Shown here: positions 15,785 to 23,537 of the stretch, in pieces
Position numbering within the stretch: position 1 is the stretch's first letter
Layout of the letters: every line of letters begins with the position of its first letter
From: Ruminococcus sp. 210702-SL.1.03
GTDB taxonomy: Bacteria > Bacillota > Clostridia > Oscillospirales > Ruminococcaceae
DNA: 64,000 nt
Reading direction: 5' to 3'
Assembly: GCF_020559915.1 (NCBI RefSeq)
Contig: NZ_JAJCLZ010000004.1
Location: forward strand, 62,001 to 126,000
The notes under the pieces: model-generated
Database searches by the model: none
What the model saw: the letters and a program-made list of their open reading frames with translations, nothing else
What the model was told of the DNA's origin: nothing
Translations under genes and position numbers: made by a program

Positions 15785-17008
15785 TCAGGTTATGCTGTCT
15801 ATGGTCAGCTTCTGGTATGTGTCGGAGTATGTTACCTTCATCTTGTCGAGTATGTCCGAATATACCTGCTGGCGCTTCGGCAGATCGTAGCTCTTTATCA
15901 GCTCGTCGATGTTTTCCTCTACGTAGTCCATGTCCATAGGCATTCTCTTGATTATCGTCCAGCCGAAGTTTTTGTTTTCTATAAGCCCGCTCGTTTCGCC
16001 CTCGTTCAGCGAGAATACCGCGTCGAGGTAGTCAGAGTCGTAGTTCGAGTCCGGCGACATGAATTCGCCCGCCGTGTAGCTTTCCTGAAGCGAATCCCAG
16101 TTGTACTGGTCGAGCAGATCGTCGAAATCTTCGCTGTCGTTCACCTTTTGCAGGCAGGCGTCCGCGACTTCCTTAGCCGCTTTCTTAGATTCTTCTCTGC
16201 CGTCGTCGTTCAGCGCGTCGTAAGCCGCTTTCTTTACGTTGTTCTTCTGCTCCAGCGAGTAGCCATCGTAAGCCGAAGCCGTGCTGTCGTCGCTGAGCTC
16301 GGTCTTACACCAGTAGGGTATGTATATCGTGCGGACGCAGGCGTACTTAGCGGGGTCTTGCGCTATCTCGCGGAATTCGTCTTTTTTGGTCGCGTAAACG
16401 CCCTCGTTGGTGAAAAGCTCGTTCTCAGCCTTGACGTAAAGCGCCGCAAGCTCCAGTCTGTTCTTGTAAACTTCCGTAGTCAGATATGAATTTTTTAAAC
16501 TCTGCTCAAAGTTTTCTTCCGAGCCTGCCTGCTCCAGACTTGCATTATACTTGTCCTCGTTCTCTTTCTTCTCATCGTCGGTCAGCGTTACTGAGTTGTC
16601 CTCGCAAATGCGGTAGGTAACGTAGTCCTGCATGATAGCTGAGATAGTCTGGTTCAGCAGATTTTCAAAGCCGTTTTCGCTGTTTTTCAGCGAGTCGAGA
16701 GTTATGCCGTAGTTCGATTGCAGGTCTGAAAGAGTGTTCTCATAGTAATATCTGAAAGTGTCGAAGTCAACGTCGTGGCCGTCTATCGTGCATATTATCA
16801 GCCCGTCGGTGTCTACCTCTTTGCCGTCTATCACAAGTTTAGCGTCGGGCGCGTTCTGCTGCGCGGCAGAGTCGGTCGTGCTCTGCGAAGCCGCCGAGGA
16901 TACGTCCACGCTCGATGATGAACTGTTGTTGTCCTTTTTATTGCAGCCTGTAAGAGCCGCAGCCGCAAGTATAAGCGCTAGAGTAAGCGCGGATATTTTT
17001 TTTATCAT
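15785..17008 (-). CDS. Parvulin-type (PrsA/SurA-like) foldase lipoprotein
   Basis: 407 residues. Start at ATG 17008 (AAAGGAA upstream), giving MIKK, a hydrophobic core and lipobox LTGC with Cys at about residue 22; longer frames would spoil the signal. A Ser/Asp/Gln-rich linker follows. VDFDTFRYYYEN begins a SurA-N-like helical domain. Around residues 210-350 a parvulin-like domain is suggested by CVRTIYIPYW, DFDDLLDQYNWD, GEFMSPDS and VFSLNEGETSGLIENKNFGWTIIKR. Family role: folding of secreted proteins outside the membrane. The isomerase histidines are not obvious, so it may be a chaperone only. Lgt in this window would lipidate it. Confidence 0.7.
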   Translation of the reverse strand: MIKKISALTLALILAAAALTGCNKKDNNSSSSSVDVSSAASQSTTDSAAQQNAPDAKLVIDGKEVDTDGLIICTIDGHDVDFDTFRYYYENTLSDLQSNYGITLDSLKNSENGFENLLNQTISAIMQDYVTYRICEDNSVTLTDDEKKENEDKYNASLEQAGSEENFEQSLKNSYLTTEVYKNRLELAALYVKAENELFTNEGVYATKKDEFREIAQDPAKYACVRTIYIPYWCKTELSDDSTASAYDGYSLEQKNNVKKAAYDALNDDGREESKKAAKEVADACLQKVNDSEDFDDLLDQYNWDSLQESYTAGEFMSPDSNYDSDYLDAVFSLNEGETSGLIENKNFGWTIIKRMPMDMDYVEENIDELIKSYDLPKRQQVYSDILDKMKVTYSDTYQKLTIDSIT

Positions 17009-17156
17009 AGTGAAGATTCCTTTCTTTTTGCATACGGCTGTAAGTATAGCCATAAAGATATTTTAATTATATTATCTATATGTGATAACAATGTGAAGAC
17101 CCTATAAATTTTTTGTCATTAAAGCGCATACCGCCGCTTATTTTTTCTTTTGGCGT

Positions 17157-17185
17157 TTGACAAACCGTTTATTTGCATATATAAT
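17157..17185 (+). promoter_or_regulatory. Promoter of the glycerophosphodiesterase gene
   Basis: TTGACA (17157-17162), 17-nt spacer, TATAAT (17180-17185): a consensus sigma-A promoter, start near 17192. Confidence 0.88.
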
Positions 17186-17223
17186 AGTAGTGATGTATTT
17201 TGTCAGAAAGGATATGCTTTTAT

Positions 17224-17964
17224 ATGGAATTTCCAAGATATATAGCCCACCGCGGTCTGCACGGCACGGGCGTTCCCGAAAATTCGCTCGCCGCTTTTGA
17301 GCTTGCCGCTCAGCGCGGTTTCGCGATAGAGCTTGACGTGCGCTTTACCGCTGATAGAAAAATGGTCGTCTTTCACGACGCCGACGCCCGTCGTATGTGC
17401 GGCTTTGATATCAAGATAGCCGATACTTCTTACGCCGATCTCAAAAAGCTTCGCCTTGCCGAGAGCCGCGAGCGTGTACCCCTGCTTACCGAGGTGCTAA
17501 AGCTCATCCGCGGTCGAGTCATGCTCTTTATAGAGCTGAAAGAGTCGCCCGCCGTGCCCGACGCCGAAAAGCGCCTTGCCCATCTGCTGAAAAAGTATAA
17601 GGGCGCTTTCGCCGTGCAGAGTTTCGACCCGTTCACCCTTCTGCGCTTGCGTGAAGCCGACCCGTCTATAATACGCGGTCAGCTCGTTTCCACCTATTCG
17701 GGCGATAAAAAGCTGCTGCGCACCGCCGCCGCGACTAAGACCGTTTGGCGCGCTATCTCAAAGCCGCAGTATCTCGCGTGGGACTTGCGCTCGGTAAGCT
17801 TAGACGCTGCTTTCGCCGCCGCCGATATAGGCGCGCATTTCATAACATGGACGGCGAATAACGAACAGCTCATAGAAGCGGCTGAGGTTTTCTCAGGCTC
17901 GATAATTTTCGAGAATATCCCGCAGAGCTATTTTGCAGATAAGTGCGGTGGAGCCGATGCCTGA
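17224..17964 (+). CDS. Glycerophosphodiester phosphodiesterase
   Basis: 246 residues from ATG 17224 (AAAGGA, 11-nt spacing; a TTG at 17200 precedes the RBS). GDPD TIM-barrel marks: AHRGLHGTGVPENSLAAF (catalytic His with R-G and E-N), ELDVRFTADRKMVVFHDA (metal-binding Glu/Asp and second His), LFIELK, QSFDP and FITWTANN near the end. Hydrolyses glycerophosphodiesters to sn-glycerol-3-phosphate plus alcohol. No signal peptide, so a cytoplasmic scavenging enzyme. Overlaps the next gene by 8 nt. Confidence 0.9.
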   Translation: MEFPRYIAHRGLHGTGVPENSLAAFELAAQRGFAIELDVRFTADRKMVVFHDADARRMCGFDIKIADTSYADLKKLRLAESRERVPLLTEVLKLIRGRVMLFIELKESPAVPDAEKRLAHLLKKYKGAFAVQSFDPFTLLRLREADPSIIRGQLVSTYSGDKKLLRTAAATKTVWRAISKPQYLAWDLRSVSLDAAFAAADIGAHFITWTANNEQLIEAAEVFSGSIIFENIPQSYFADKCGGADA

Positions 17965-18586
17965 TACCCGCGCTTTTGCCGACCCGATAGCCTATATCCG
18001 CTCCTGCGCCGAGGCTGACGAGGATGTTTTCTCTGCCGAATTTTCCAGCGCTGAGGCGGCTTATGAAGAGGTATATTCCGCCGACCTCTACTCCTGCAAA
18101 TTCTCCGCCTGTCGCTTTACAGACTGCAATTTTGAAAAGGTCTATTTTAAAGACTGCGAGTTTTCCGGCTGCGACCTTTCAAATTCCGCGTTCTCCGATT
18201 GCTGTTTTAAAGGCTGCAAATTCCGCGGCTGCCGCCTGCTCGGCATCTCGCTGGACGAATGTGTCTGCGAAGGCGTGCGCTTTGAAAACTGCACGCTCGA
18301 TTACGCCGTGTTCAGTAATTCCAAGCTCGCCGTCACCGCTTTTTCCGAAAGCGCGATGCTCTCGGCGGCTTTCATAAGCTGCACTCAGCGCGGATTGTCT
18401 TTCGGCGGCTGTACTATTACCAAGCCGCAGTTTACCCGCACATCTCTTAAAGGCGTTGACTTTTCTGATAGCCGCCTTTCGTCGCTTGTGACTTCCGATG
18501 ATTTTTCCGAGCTTCGCGGCGCATATTTCACCCCCGCGCAGGCAGCCGAGCTTGCCTTGCTGATGGGCATTAAGATCAAAAATTAA
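17957..18586 (+). CDS. Pentapeptide-repeat protein with a cysteine ladder
   Basis: 209 residues from ATG 17957, overlapping the GDPD stop; GTG 17948 is an alternative start. From about residue 42 come roughly 17 tandem five-residue units with central F or L (CKFSA, CRFTD, CNFEK, CEFSG, CDLSN and so on), predicting a right-handed quadrilateral beta-helix. In ten of the first 15 units the inward-facing i-2 position is Cys rather than the usual Ala. The C-terminal third has weaker repeats and ends in a short helix. No signal peptide. Some pentapeptide proteins mimic DNA and protect gyrase; nothing here shows that role, so function is unknown. Confidence 0.8.
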   Translation: MPDTRAFADPIAYIRSCAEADEDVFSAEFSSAEAAYEEVYSADLYSCKFSACRFTDCNFEKVYFKDCEFSGCDLSNSAFSDCCFKGCKFRGCRLLGISLDECVCEGVRFENCTLDYAVFSNSKLAVTAFSESAMLSAAFISCTQRGLSFGGCTITKPQFTRTSLKGVDFSDSRLSSLVTSDDFSELRGAYFTPAQAAELALLMGIKIKN

Positions 18587-18594
18587 ACAAGCAT

Positions 18595-18626
18595 AAAAAA
18601 ACGGCAGCTGTAAAAAGCTGCCGTTT
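18595..18626 (-). terminator. Bidirectional terminator between the pentapeptide and TSCPD genes
   Basis: Perfect 10-bp stem AACGGCAGCT / AGCTGCCGTT (18600-18609 with 18616-18625). The A-run at 18595-18600 gives a strong U-tract on the minus strand; the plus-strand tail is weaker. It serves both converging genes. Confidence 0.82.
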
Positions 18627-18639
18627 GATATTATCTTAA

Positions 18640-18891
18640 TTACTTGTTCATAGCCTCTTCCAGCGCCTTAGCGAGCTGCGCGGGACATGATGTGCCTTTG
18701 CCGTTGCAGTCGGTGTCTTTCAGCAGGTCGATGACTTCCTGTGCAGGTCTGCCTACTGCGAGTTTTGCTACGCCCTGAGTGTTGCCGTTGCAGCCGCCAA
18801 TGAACTGCACGCTTTTAACTATGCCGTCCTCTACGTCTACGTTTATCTGTCTTGAACATACTCCGTGAGGTTTGTATGCTATCTGTGCCAT
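18640..18891 (-). CDS. TSCPD-domain protein (TIGR03905-like)
   Basis: 83 residues, full length for the small stand-alone TSCPD family. Cys residues at positions 12 (GVCSRQI), in GGCNGNTQG, in DTDCNG and in GTSCPAQLA give the family its name; TSCPD modules also occur at the C-terminus of some ribonucleotide reductases, where the cysteines may bind metal. Function of the stand-alone form is unknown. It begins 16 nt after the PHP gene, so the two are probably one transcript. Confidence 0.85.
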   Translation of the reverse strand: MAQIAYKPHGVCSRQINVDVEDGIVKSVQFIGGCNGNTQGVAKLAVGRPAQEVIDLLKDTDCNGKGTSCPAQLAKALEEAMNK

Positions 18892-18907
18892 TTTTAAGAA
18901 CTCCTTT

Positions 18908-19786
18908 TTATTGATTTTGTTGTGCCTCAGCAGAGTGCTTCTTGCTCTTCTGCTTGTTTTCAGCTATCTTATCCAGCAGCTTGTGCATATTGGCGTCGTC
19001 GGTAAAACGGCTGCCTATATATGTAACTTCGCTGTTGTATAATCCGTGAAAGTCTGAGCCGCCCGTTGCTATCAGGTCGTGCTCGGCGCATTTTTTCAGC
19101 AACTCAGCCTGCTGTGCGCTGTCGGCGGAGTAGTGGTATACCTCTATTCCGTCAAGCTTGCCTTTTTCTATAAGCTCGTCCATAAGCTCTAAATTGTCGA
19201 AAAGATGCGGGTGCGCCAGCACCGCCACGCCCTTTGATGAATGTATCAGGTCAAGCACGAAATTAACGTCGGGGTATTCGCGCTGTACAAGGCATTCGCC
19301 GTTAGGGTAAGCGAAAAGCTTGTTGTTTATCTCGCCGTAAAGCTCGGTAGCGTAGCCGTAGTTGCAGAGCGCGCGCATTATGTGCTGCTTGAATATGCTC
19401 TTCGAGCCTTTGGTGTACATTCTTACCGCGTCCTGCGGTATGGGGTAGCGCTCCATTACTTTGTTTATCATGTCTTTGGCGCATTCTGTTCTTATAGAGC
19501 ATGATTTCAGGCATAAGCCCTCCAGCCTGTCCGGCTTCTGCGGGGCGTAGCAGAGTATATGTACTTTCATATTTCTCGTTTTATCCCATGCCGAAAGTTC
19601 TACCGCTGGTATGATATTCACGCCGTACCGTTCGCCCAAAATGTGCGCGCGGTTAGACGATGAAAGCGTGTCGTGGTCGGTAATAGCGAGGTAGTCGAGA
19701 TTCATACGCTTAGCCTGTAAAATAACTTCTTCTATTCCGAGCGAGCCGTCGGAAAGCGTTGTGTGACAATGAAGATCGCCGATCAT
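18908..19786 (-). CDS. PHP-domain phosphoesterase
   Basis: 292 residues. PHP metal motifs in order: DLHCHTTLSDG (5-15), ITDHDT (35-40), Glu in PAVELS (about 63), KVHILCY, VAVLAHPH and GGSDFHG near the C-terminus. This is the layout of the YciV/RNase AM-like and 3',5'-bisphosphate nucleosidase subgroup, whose members remove phosphates or 5' nucleotides from short RNA. Substrate cannot be told from sequence. The tail is Lys/Gln-rich. Preceded by a consensus promoter. Confidence 0.85.
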   Translation of the reverse strand: MIGDLHCHTTLSDGSLGIEEVILQAKRMNLDYLAITDHDTLSSSNRAHILGERYGVNIIPAVELSAWDKTRNMKVHILCYAPQKPDRLEGLCLKSCSIRTECAKDMINKVMERYPIPQDAVRMYTKGSKSIFKQHIMRALCNYGYATELYGEINNKLFAYPNGECLVQREYPDVNFVLDLIHSSKGVAVLAHPHLFDNLELMDELIEKGKLDGIEVYHYSADSAQQAELLKKCAEHDLIATGGSDFHGLYNSEVTYIGSRFTDDANMHKLLDKIAENKQKSKKHSAEAQQNQ

Positions 19787-19837
19787 AGAACCTTATCCTC
19801 CGTTTTACTGATTTATCACTATAAAAATGACACATAT

Positions 19838-19866
19838 ATTATATCACATTTTTGTACATTTTGCAA
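19838..19866 (-). promoter_or_regulatory. Promoter of the PHP-TSCPD pair
   Basis: Minus strand TTGCAA (19866-19861), 17-nt spacer, TATAAT (19843-19838), about 45 nt before the start codon. Confidence 0.72.
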
Positions 19867-19995
19867 GCTTTTTAACAAAAATTCGCCGCATTATCACATG
19901 ATTTTTATAATGATTGTATGTTCTCACAAATCGCAGACGGTTCTTTTGTGCATTTGGCATATATATCATTGCCGTATTGAAAGCATTATTTGGCT

Positions 19996-20955
19996 TTACT
20001 CAAAGAATTTTTCTTCAAACCATACTTTCTTAGCCGTAAAGCTTTTGCCGTTGAGGTACTCCAGCGAGCCGCTATCGGTAGTGAAATCAAATGTCAGCTT
20101 GTACGAGCAGAGCGCCTGCGTTTTTACATTATACGCACGGTTCACTCGGTTTATTCCGTACTTGCCGTCGCCCAATAGCGGGTAGCCCTCGTGCGCTAAG
20201 TGCGCGCGTATCTGGTGGGTGCGCCCCGTTATCAGGTCTACCTCCAGCAGGGCTAAGTCTTTTTCGCGGTTTTCTTTCAGCACGCGGTAATCGGTTATCA
20301 TAGTTTTGTTGAAAGAGTTTTTCTTGTCCCATACCTTTACAGTCTTGGTCTTTTCATCGCGGCTGTGGTAAGCTGTCAGCCGCGCCTGCTTTTTCTGCGG
20401 TATGCCTACCGTTACGCATAAATACTGCTTGTGAAGTTCGCGGTCTTTTATCTTCTGATTCATCACCCTCAGCGCTTCCGCCGTCTTTGCGCATATCACT
20501 ATGCCCTGCGTGTTGCGGTCGATGCGGTTGCAGAGAGCGGGCGTGAACGATTGTTCTTTCTCGGGGTCGTATTCGCCCTTTTCGTACAGATAATGCAGCA
20601 AGCGGTTTATCAGCGTGTCGGGCGTGCCGCTCTCGTCCTCGTGCACCACCAGCCCAACGGGCTTGTCTGCAAGAAGTATGTTCTCGTCCTCGTATATCAC
20701 GTTCAGCTTAGCGGGCGCGGCGAGAAAGCTTTTGCTGTCCTCGGCATTGGTGAAAAACTCGTCGTTTATGTACATCTGTATAACGTCGCCCTCGCAAAGC
20801 TTCTGCGAGATCTCCATGCGCTTTCCGTTGCATTTTATGCTCTTCTTGCGTATGTATTTGTACATCGCGCTTTTCGGCAGAGCGGGGCAGACTTTCGTGA
20901 TGAATTTATCCGCGCGCTGTCCCGCGTCGTTTTTTTGTATGGTAAATTCTTTCAT
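19996..20955 (-). CDS. RluA-family pseudouridine synthase with S4 domain
   Basis: 319 residues. An S4 RNA-binding domain spans about 12-60 (RADKFITKVCP, then SIKCNGKRMEISQKLCEGD). The catalytic motif, HRLDxxTSG in most members, reads NRIDRNTQG with the Asp kept (about residue 143). GRTHQIRAHLAHEGYPLLGD (about 250-269) is the family's second signature. Isomerises uridine in 23S rRNA or tRNA; which site is unclear (RluC/RluD-like). Its ATG overlaps the stop of the upstream MmcQ gene by 4 nt. Confidence 0.88.
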   Translation of the reverse strand: MKEFTIQKNDAGQRADKFITKVCPALPKSAMYKYIRKKSIKCNGKRMEISQKLCEGDVIQMYINDEFFTNAEDSKSFLAAPAKLNVIYEDENILLADKPVGLVVHEDESGTPDTLINRLLHYLYEKGEYDPEKEQSFTPALCNRIDRNTQGIVICAKTAEALRVMNQKIKDRELHKQYLCVTVGIPQKKQARLTAYHSRDEKTKTVKVWDKKNSFNKTMITDYRVLKENREKDLALLEVDLITGRTHQIRAHLAHEGYPLLGDGKYGINRVNRAYNVKTQALCSYKLTFDFTTDSGSLEYLNGKSFTAKKVWFEEKFFE

Positions 20956-21380
20956 GCTTGTTTATCCTTTTTAGTCCGGCGTTTCTTTCCGCGAGTTTCG
21001 GTAAGCTCGTAGCTCATCTCCAGCAGCGCCGCAATTTTTTTATCCTCCACTCCCGCGTTCAGCAGTATGGTTATCCAGTACTGCTTGTTCATGTGGTACG
21101 CGGGGTAAAAGCCCTCTTCCATCAGCAGCGAGCCGATGAGCAGAGGGTCGCATTTCACGTTCAGTATCTCGGCTGGCGCGTTCGGCTCGGCGCAGTCTTT
21201 CTCCAATACGCCCCTTCTCACCGTCATCACCAGCCCGAACCATTTTGAATTGTCACGTCGGCGAAGCACGGCGGCGTCTGGCGTGCGCGCCCACATATAC
21301 TCGGGCTGAGCGCCGCATATCTCGTCCGCTTTATTAAAAATAAACAGCCGCTGCGGGCTGCGTTTGTCTGGATATTCCAT
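20952..21380 (-). CDS. MmcQ/YjbR-family protein
   Basis: 142 residues, typical for the family. Marks include KWFGLVMTVRRGVLE, EILNVKCDPLLIGSLL, EGFYPAYHMNKQYWITILL and the C-terminal ELTETRGKK. The fold binds DNA in structural studies, but the biological role is unsettled. First gene of a two-gene unit with the RluA-type synthase (ATGA overlap). Confidence 0.82.
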   Translation of the reverse strand: MEYPDKRSPQRLFIFNKADEICGAQPEYMWARTPDAAVLRRRDNSKWFGLVMTVRRGVLEKDCAEPNAPAEILNVKCDPLLIGSLLMEEGFYPAYHMNKQYWITILLNAGVEDKKIAALLEMSYELTETRGKKRRTKKDKQA

Positions 21381-21448
21381 TTGAAAACCCCTATAATACT
21401 GACTTATCTGCTTAAAATAATGGTAACATATTTTTGTGAAAAATGTTA

Positions 21449-21477
21449 TTTACATTTATAAAGAATTAGTGTATAAT
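21449..21477 (+). promoter_or_regulatory. uvrB promoter
   Basis: TTTACA (21449-21454), 17-nt spacer, TATAAT (21472-21477), about 50 nt before the ATG. I looked for a LexA box (GAAC-N4-GTTC type) here and saw none. Confidence 0.75.
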
Positions 21478-21525
21478 AGAATGTGAGTAATGTAAACATT
21501 AGTTCTGCAAAAGGCGGTGGAAAGT

Positions 21526-23496
21526 ATGGATCATTTTGAATTAGTTTCTGATTATAAGCCCGCGGGCGACCAGCCGCAGGCGATAGATAAGCTGGTAGAG
21601 GGCATAAACAGCGGCATGAAAGAGCAGACCCTGCTCGGCGTAACAGGCTCGGGCAAGACGTTTACTATGGCAAACGTTATCGCCAGAGTAAACCGCCCTA
21701 CGCTCGTCCTCGCGCACAATAAGATACTTGCGGCGCAGCTCTGCACCGAGTTTCGCGAGTTTTTCCCGAATAACGCCGTGGAGTATTTCGTCAGCTATTA
21801 TGATTATTACCAGCCCGAGGCGTATATACCCAGCAAGGACGTGTATATAGAAAAAGATTCTTCGATAAACGATGAGATAGATAAAATGCGCCACTCCGCT
21901 ACCACCGCAATAGCCGAGCGGCGTGATGTGATTATTGTCGCTTCCGTATCCTGCATATACTCCCTCGGCGACCCTGAGGAGTATAAGTCGATGGTGGTAT
22001 CTCTGCGCCCCGGCATGGAGATCTCGCGCGACGAGCTTGTCGCAAAGCTTGTGGGCATACAGTATGAGCGCAACGATATAGATTTCTCGCGAAACAAATT
22101 CCGTGTGCGCGGCGATGTGGTGGAGATATACCCCGCCGCTAATACCGATACCGCTCTGCGCGTAGAGTTTTTCGGCGATGAGATAGACCGTATCAGCGAG
22201 ATAAACGTGGTAACAGGCGAGGTTATATGCCGCCTCAGCCACGCCGCGGTCTTCCCCGCCACGCACTATATAGTCGGCAGGGATAAAATGCGCGATTCGA
22301 TAGAGGATATAAAGCAGGAGCTTGACGAGCGCATAAAGTATTTCAAAGACCGCGATATGCTGATAGAGGCTCAGCGCATAGCTCAGCGCACGAATTACGA
22401 TATTGAGATGCTGGAGGAGATAGGTTTTTGCCCCGGTATAGAGAACTACTCCCGTGTGCTGGCGCGCCGCCCCGCAGGCTCTGTGCCGTACACCCTGCTC
22501 GACCATATGCCGAAAGATTTTCTGCTTATGGTGGACGAGAGCCACGTCAGCCTGCCGCAGGTGCGCGGTATGTATGCGGGCGACCGTGCGCGAAAGACCA
22601 CGCTTATAGACTACGGCTTCCGCCTGCCCTCGGCGTGGGATAACCGCCCGCTGACTTTTGACGAATTTTACGAGCATATAGATCAAGCGGTGTTCGTTTC
22701 CGCAACGCCCGGCCCGATAGAAAAAGAACATTCTCAGCAGGTGGTAGAACAGCTTATCCGCCCTACAGGTCTGCTAGACCCCGAGATAGACGTTCGCCCG
22801 ACTGAGGGGCAGATAGAGGACTTGCTGTACGAGATAAATATGCGCATAGAGAAAAAGGAGCGCGTGCTAGTCACTACCCTTACAAAAAAGATGGCGGAAG
22901 ACCTCACGAATTACCTAAAGGGCTTTGATATAAAGGTGCGCTATATGCACCACGATATTGATACGATAGAACGTATGGAGATAATCCGCGACCTGCGCTT
23001 GGGCAAATTTGACGTGCTGGTAGGCATAAACCTGCTGCGCGAGGGTCTTGATATACCAGAGGTATCGCTGGTGGCTATACTCGACGCCGATAAAGAGGGC
23101 TTCCTGCGTTCAGAAAGCTCGCTGATACAGACGATAGGCAGAGCCGCGCGAAACAGCGAGGGCAGAGTTATCATGTACGCCGACAGCGTTACAGGCTCGA
23201 TGGAGCGCGCGATACGCGAAACCAACCGCCGCCGCGAACTGCAGATGAAGTTCAACGAGGAGCACGGCATAACGCCTAAGACGATAATCAAAGACGTGCG
23301 CGACGTAATAGAAATATCCACCAAGGAAGAGGTAGAGTACACCGCCCGCCAAAAGACGAAGCTTTCAAAGGCGGAAACGGCTCAGCTCATAGAAAAGCTC
23401 ACCCGCCAGATGAAGGAAGCCGCCAAGCTGCTTGAATTTGAGCACGCGGCTTATTTGAGGGATAAGATTTCTGAGCTGCGTGGGGAGAAGAAATAA
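21526..23496 (+). CDS. uvrB: Excinuclease ABC subunit B
   Basis: 656 residues, normal length. ATG 21526 chosen over an in-frame GTG at 21517 because GGTGG fits the ATG. Walker A GVTGSGKT at 38-45; the beta-hairpin used for strand insertion shows [12 protein letters not shown] (about 92-103). DEXX-type LLMVDESHV, helicase motif VI region [10 protein letters not shown], and the C-terminal UVR domain ([22 protein letters not shown]) that binds UvrC. Damage verification in nucleotide excision repair. uvrA follows 41 nt later on the same strand; uvrC is not in the window. Confidence 0.98.
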   Translation: MDHFELVSDYKPAGDQPQAIDKLVEGINSGMKEQTLLGVTGSGKTFTMANVIARVNRPTLVLAHNKILAAQLCTEFREFFPNNAVEYFVSYYDYYQPEAYIPSKDVYIEKDSSINDEIDKMRHSATTAIAERRDVIIVASVSCIYSLGDPEEYKSMVVSLRPGMEISRDELVAKLVGIQYERNDIDFSRNKFRVRGDVVEIYPAANTDTALRVEFFGDEIDRISEINVVTGEVICRLSHAAVFPATHYIVGRDKMRDSIEDIKQELDERIKYFKDRDMLIEAQRIAQRTNYDIEMLEEIGFCPGIENYSRVLARRPAGSVPYTLLDHMPKDFLLMVDESHVSLPQVRGMYAGDRARKTTLIDYGFRLPSAWDNRPLTFDEFYEHIDQAVFVSATPGPIEKEHSQQVVEQLIRPTGLLDPEIDVRPTEGQIEDLLYEINMRIEKKERVLVTTLTKKMAEDLTNYLKGFDIKVRYMHHDIDTIERMEIIRDLRLGKFDVLVGINLLREGLDIPEVSLVAILDADKEGFLRSESSLIQTIGRAARNSEGRVIMYADSVTGSMERAIRETNRRRELQMKFNEEHGITPKTIIKDVRDVIEISTKEEVEYTARQKTKLSKAETAQLIEKLTRQMKEAAKLLEFEHAAYLRDKISELRGEKK

Positions 23497-23537
23497 AGAC
23501 AGATAAGAAAGCGATCAAGAAAGGAAAGATAAATCAA

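Noticed and set aside
21541-22731. Long antisense frame (396 codons) opposite uvrB
   Set aside because: It is a shadow of the biased codon pattern of uvrB; no RBS and the protein is rich in Leu/His/Tyr with no motif.
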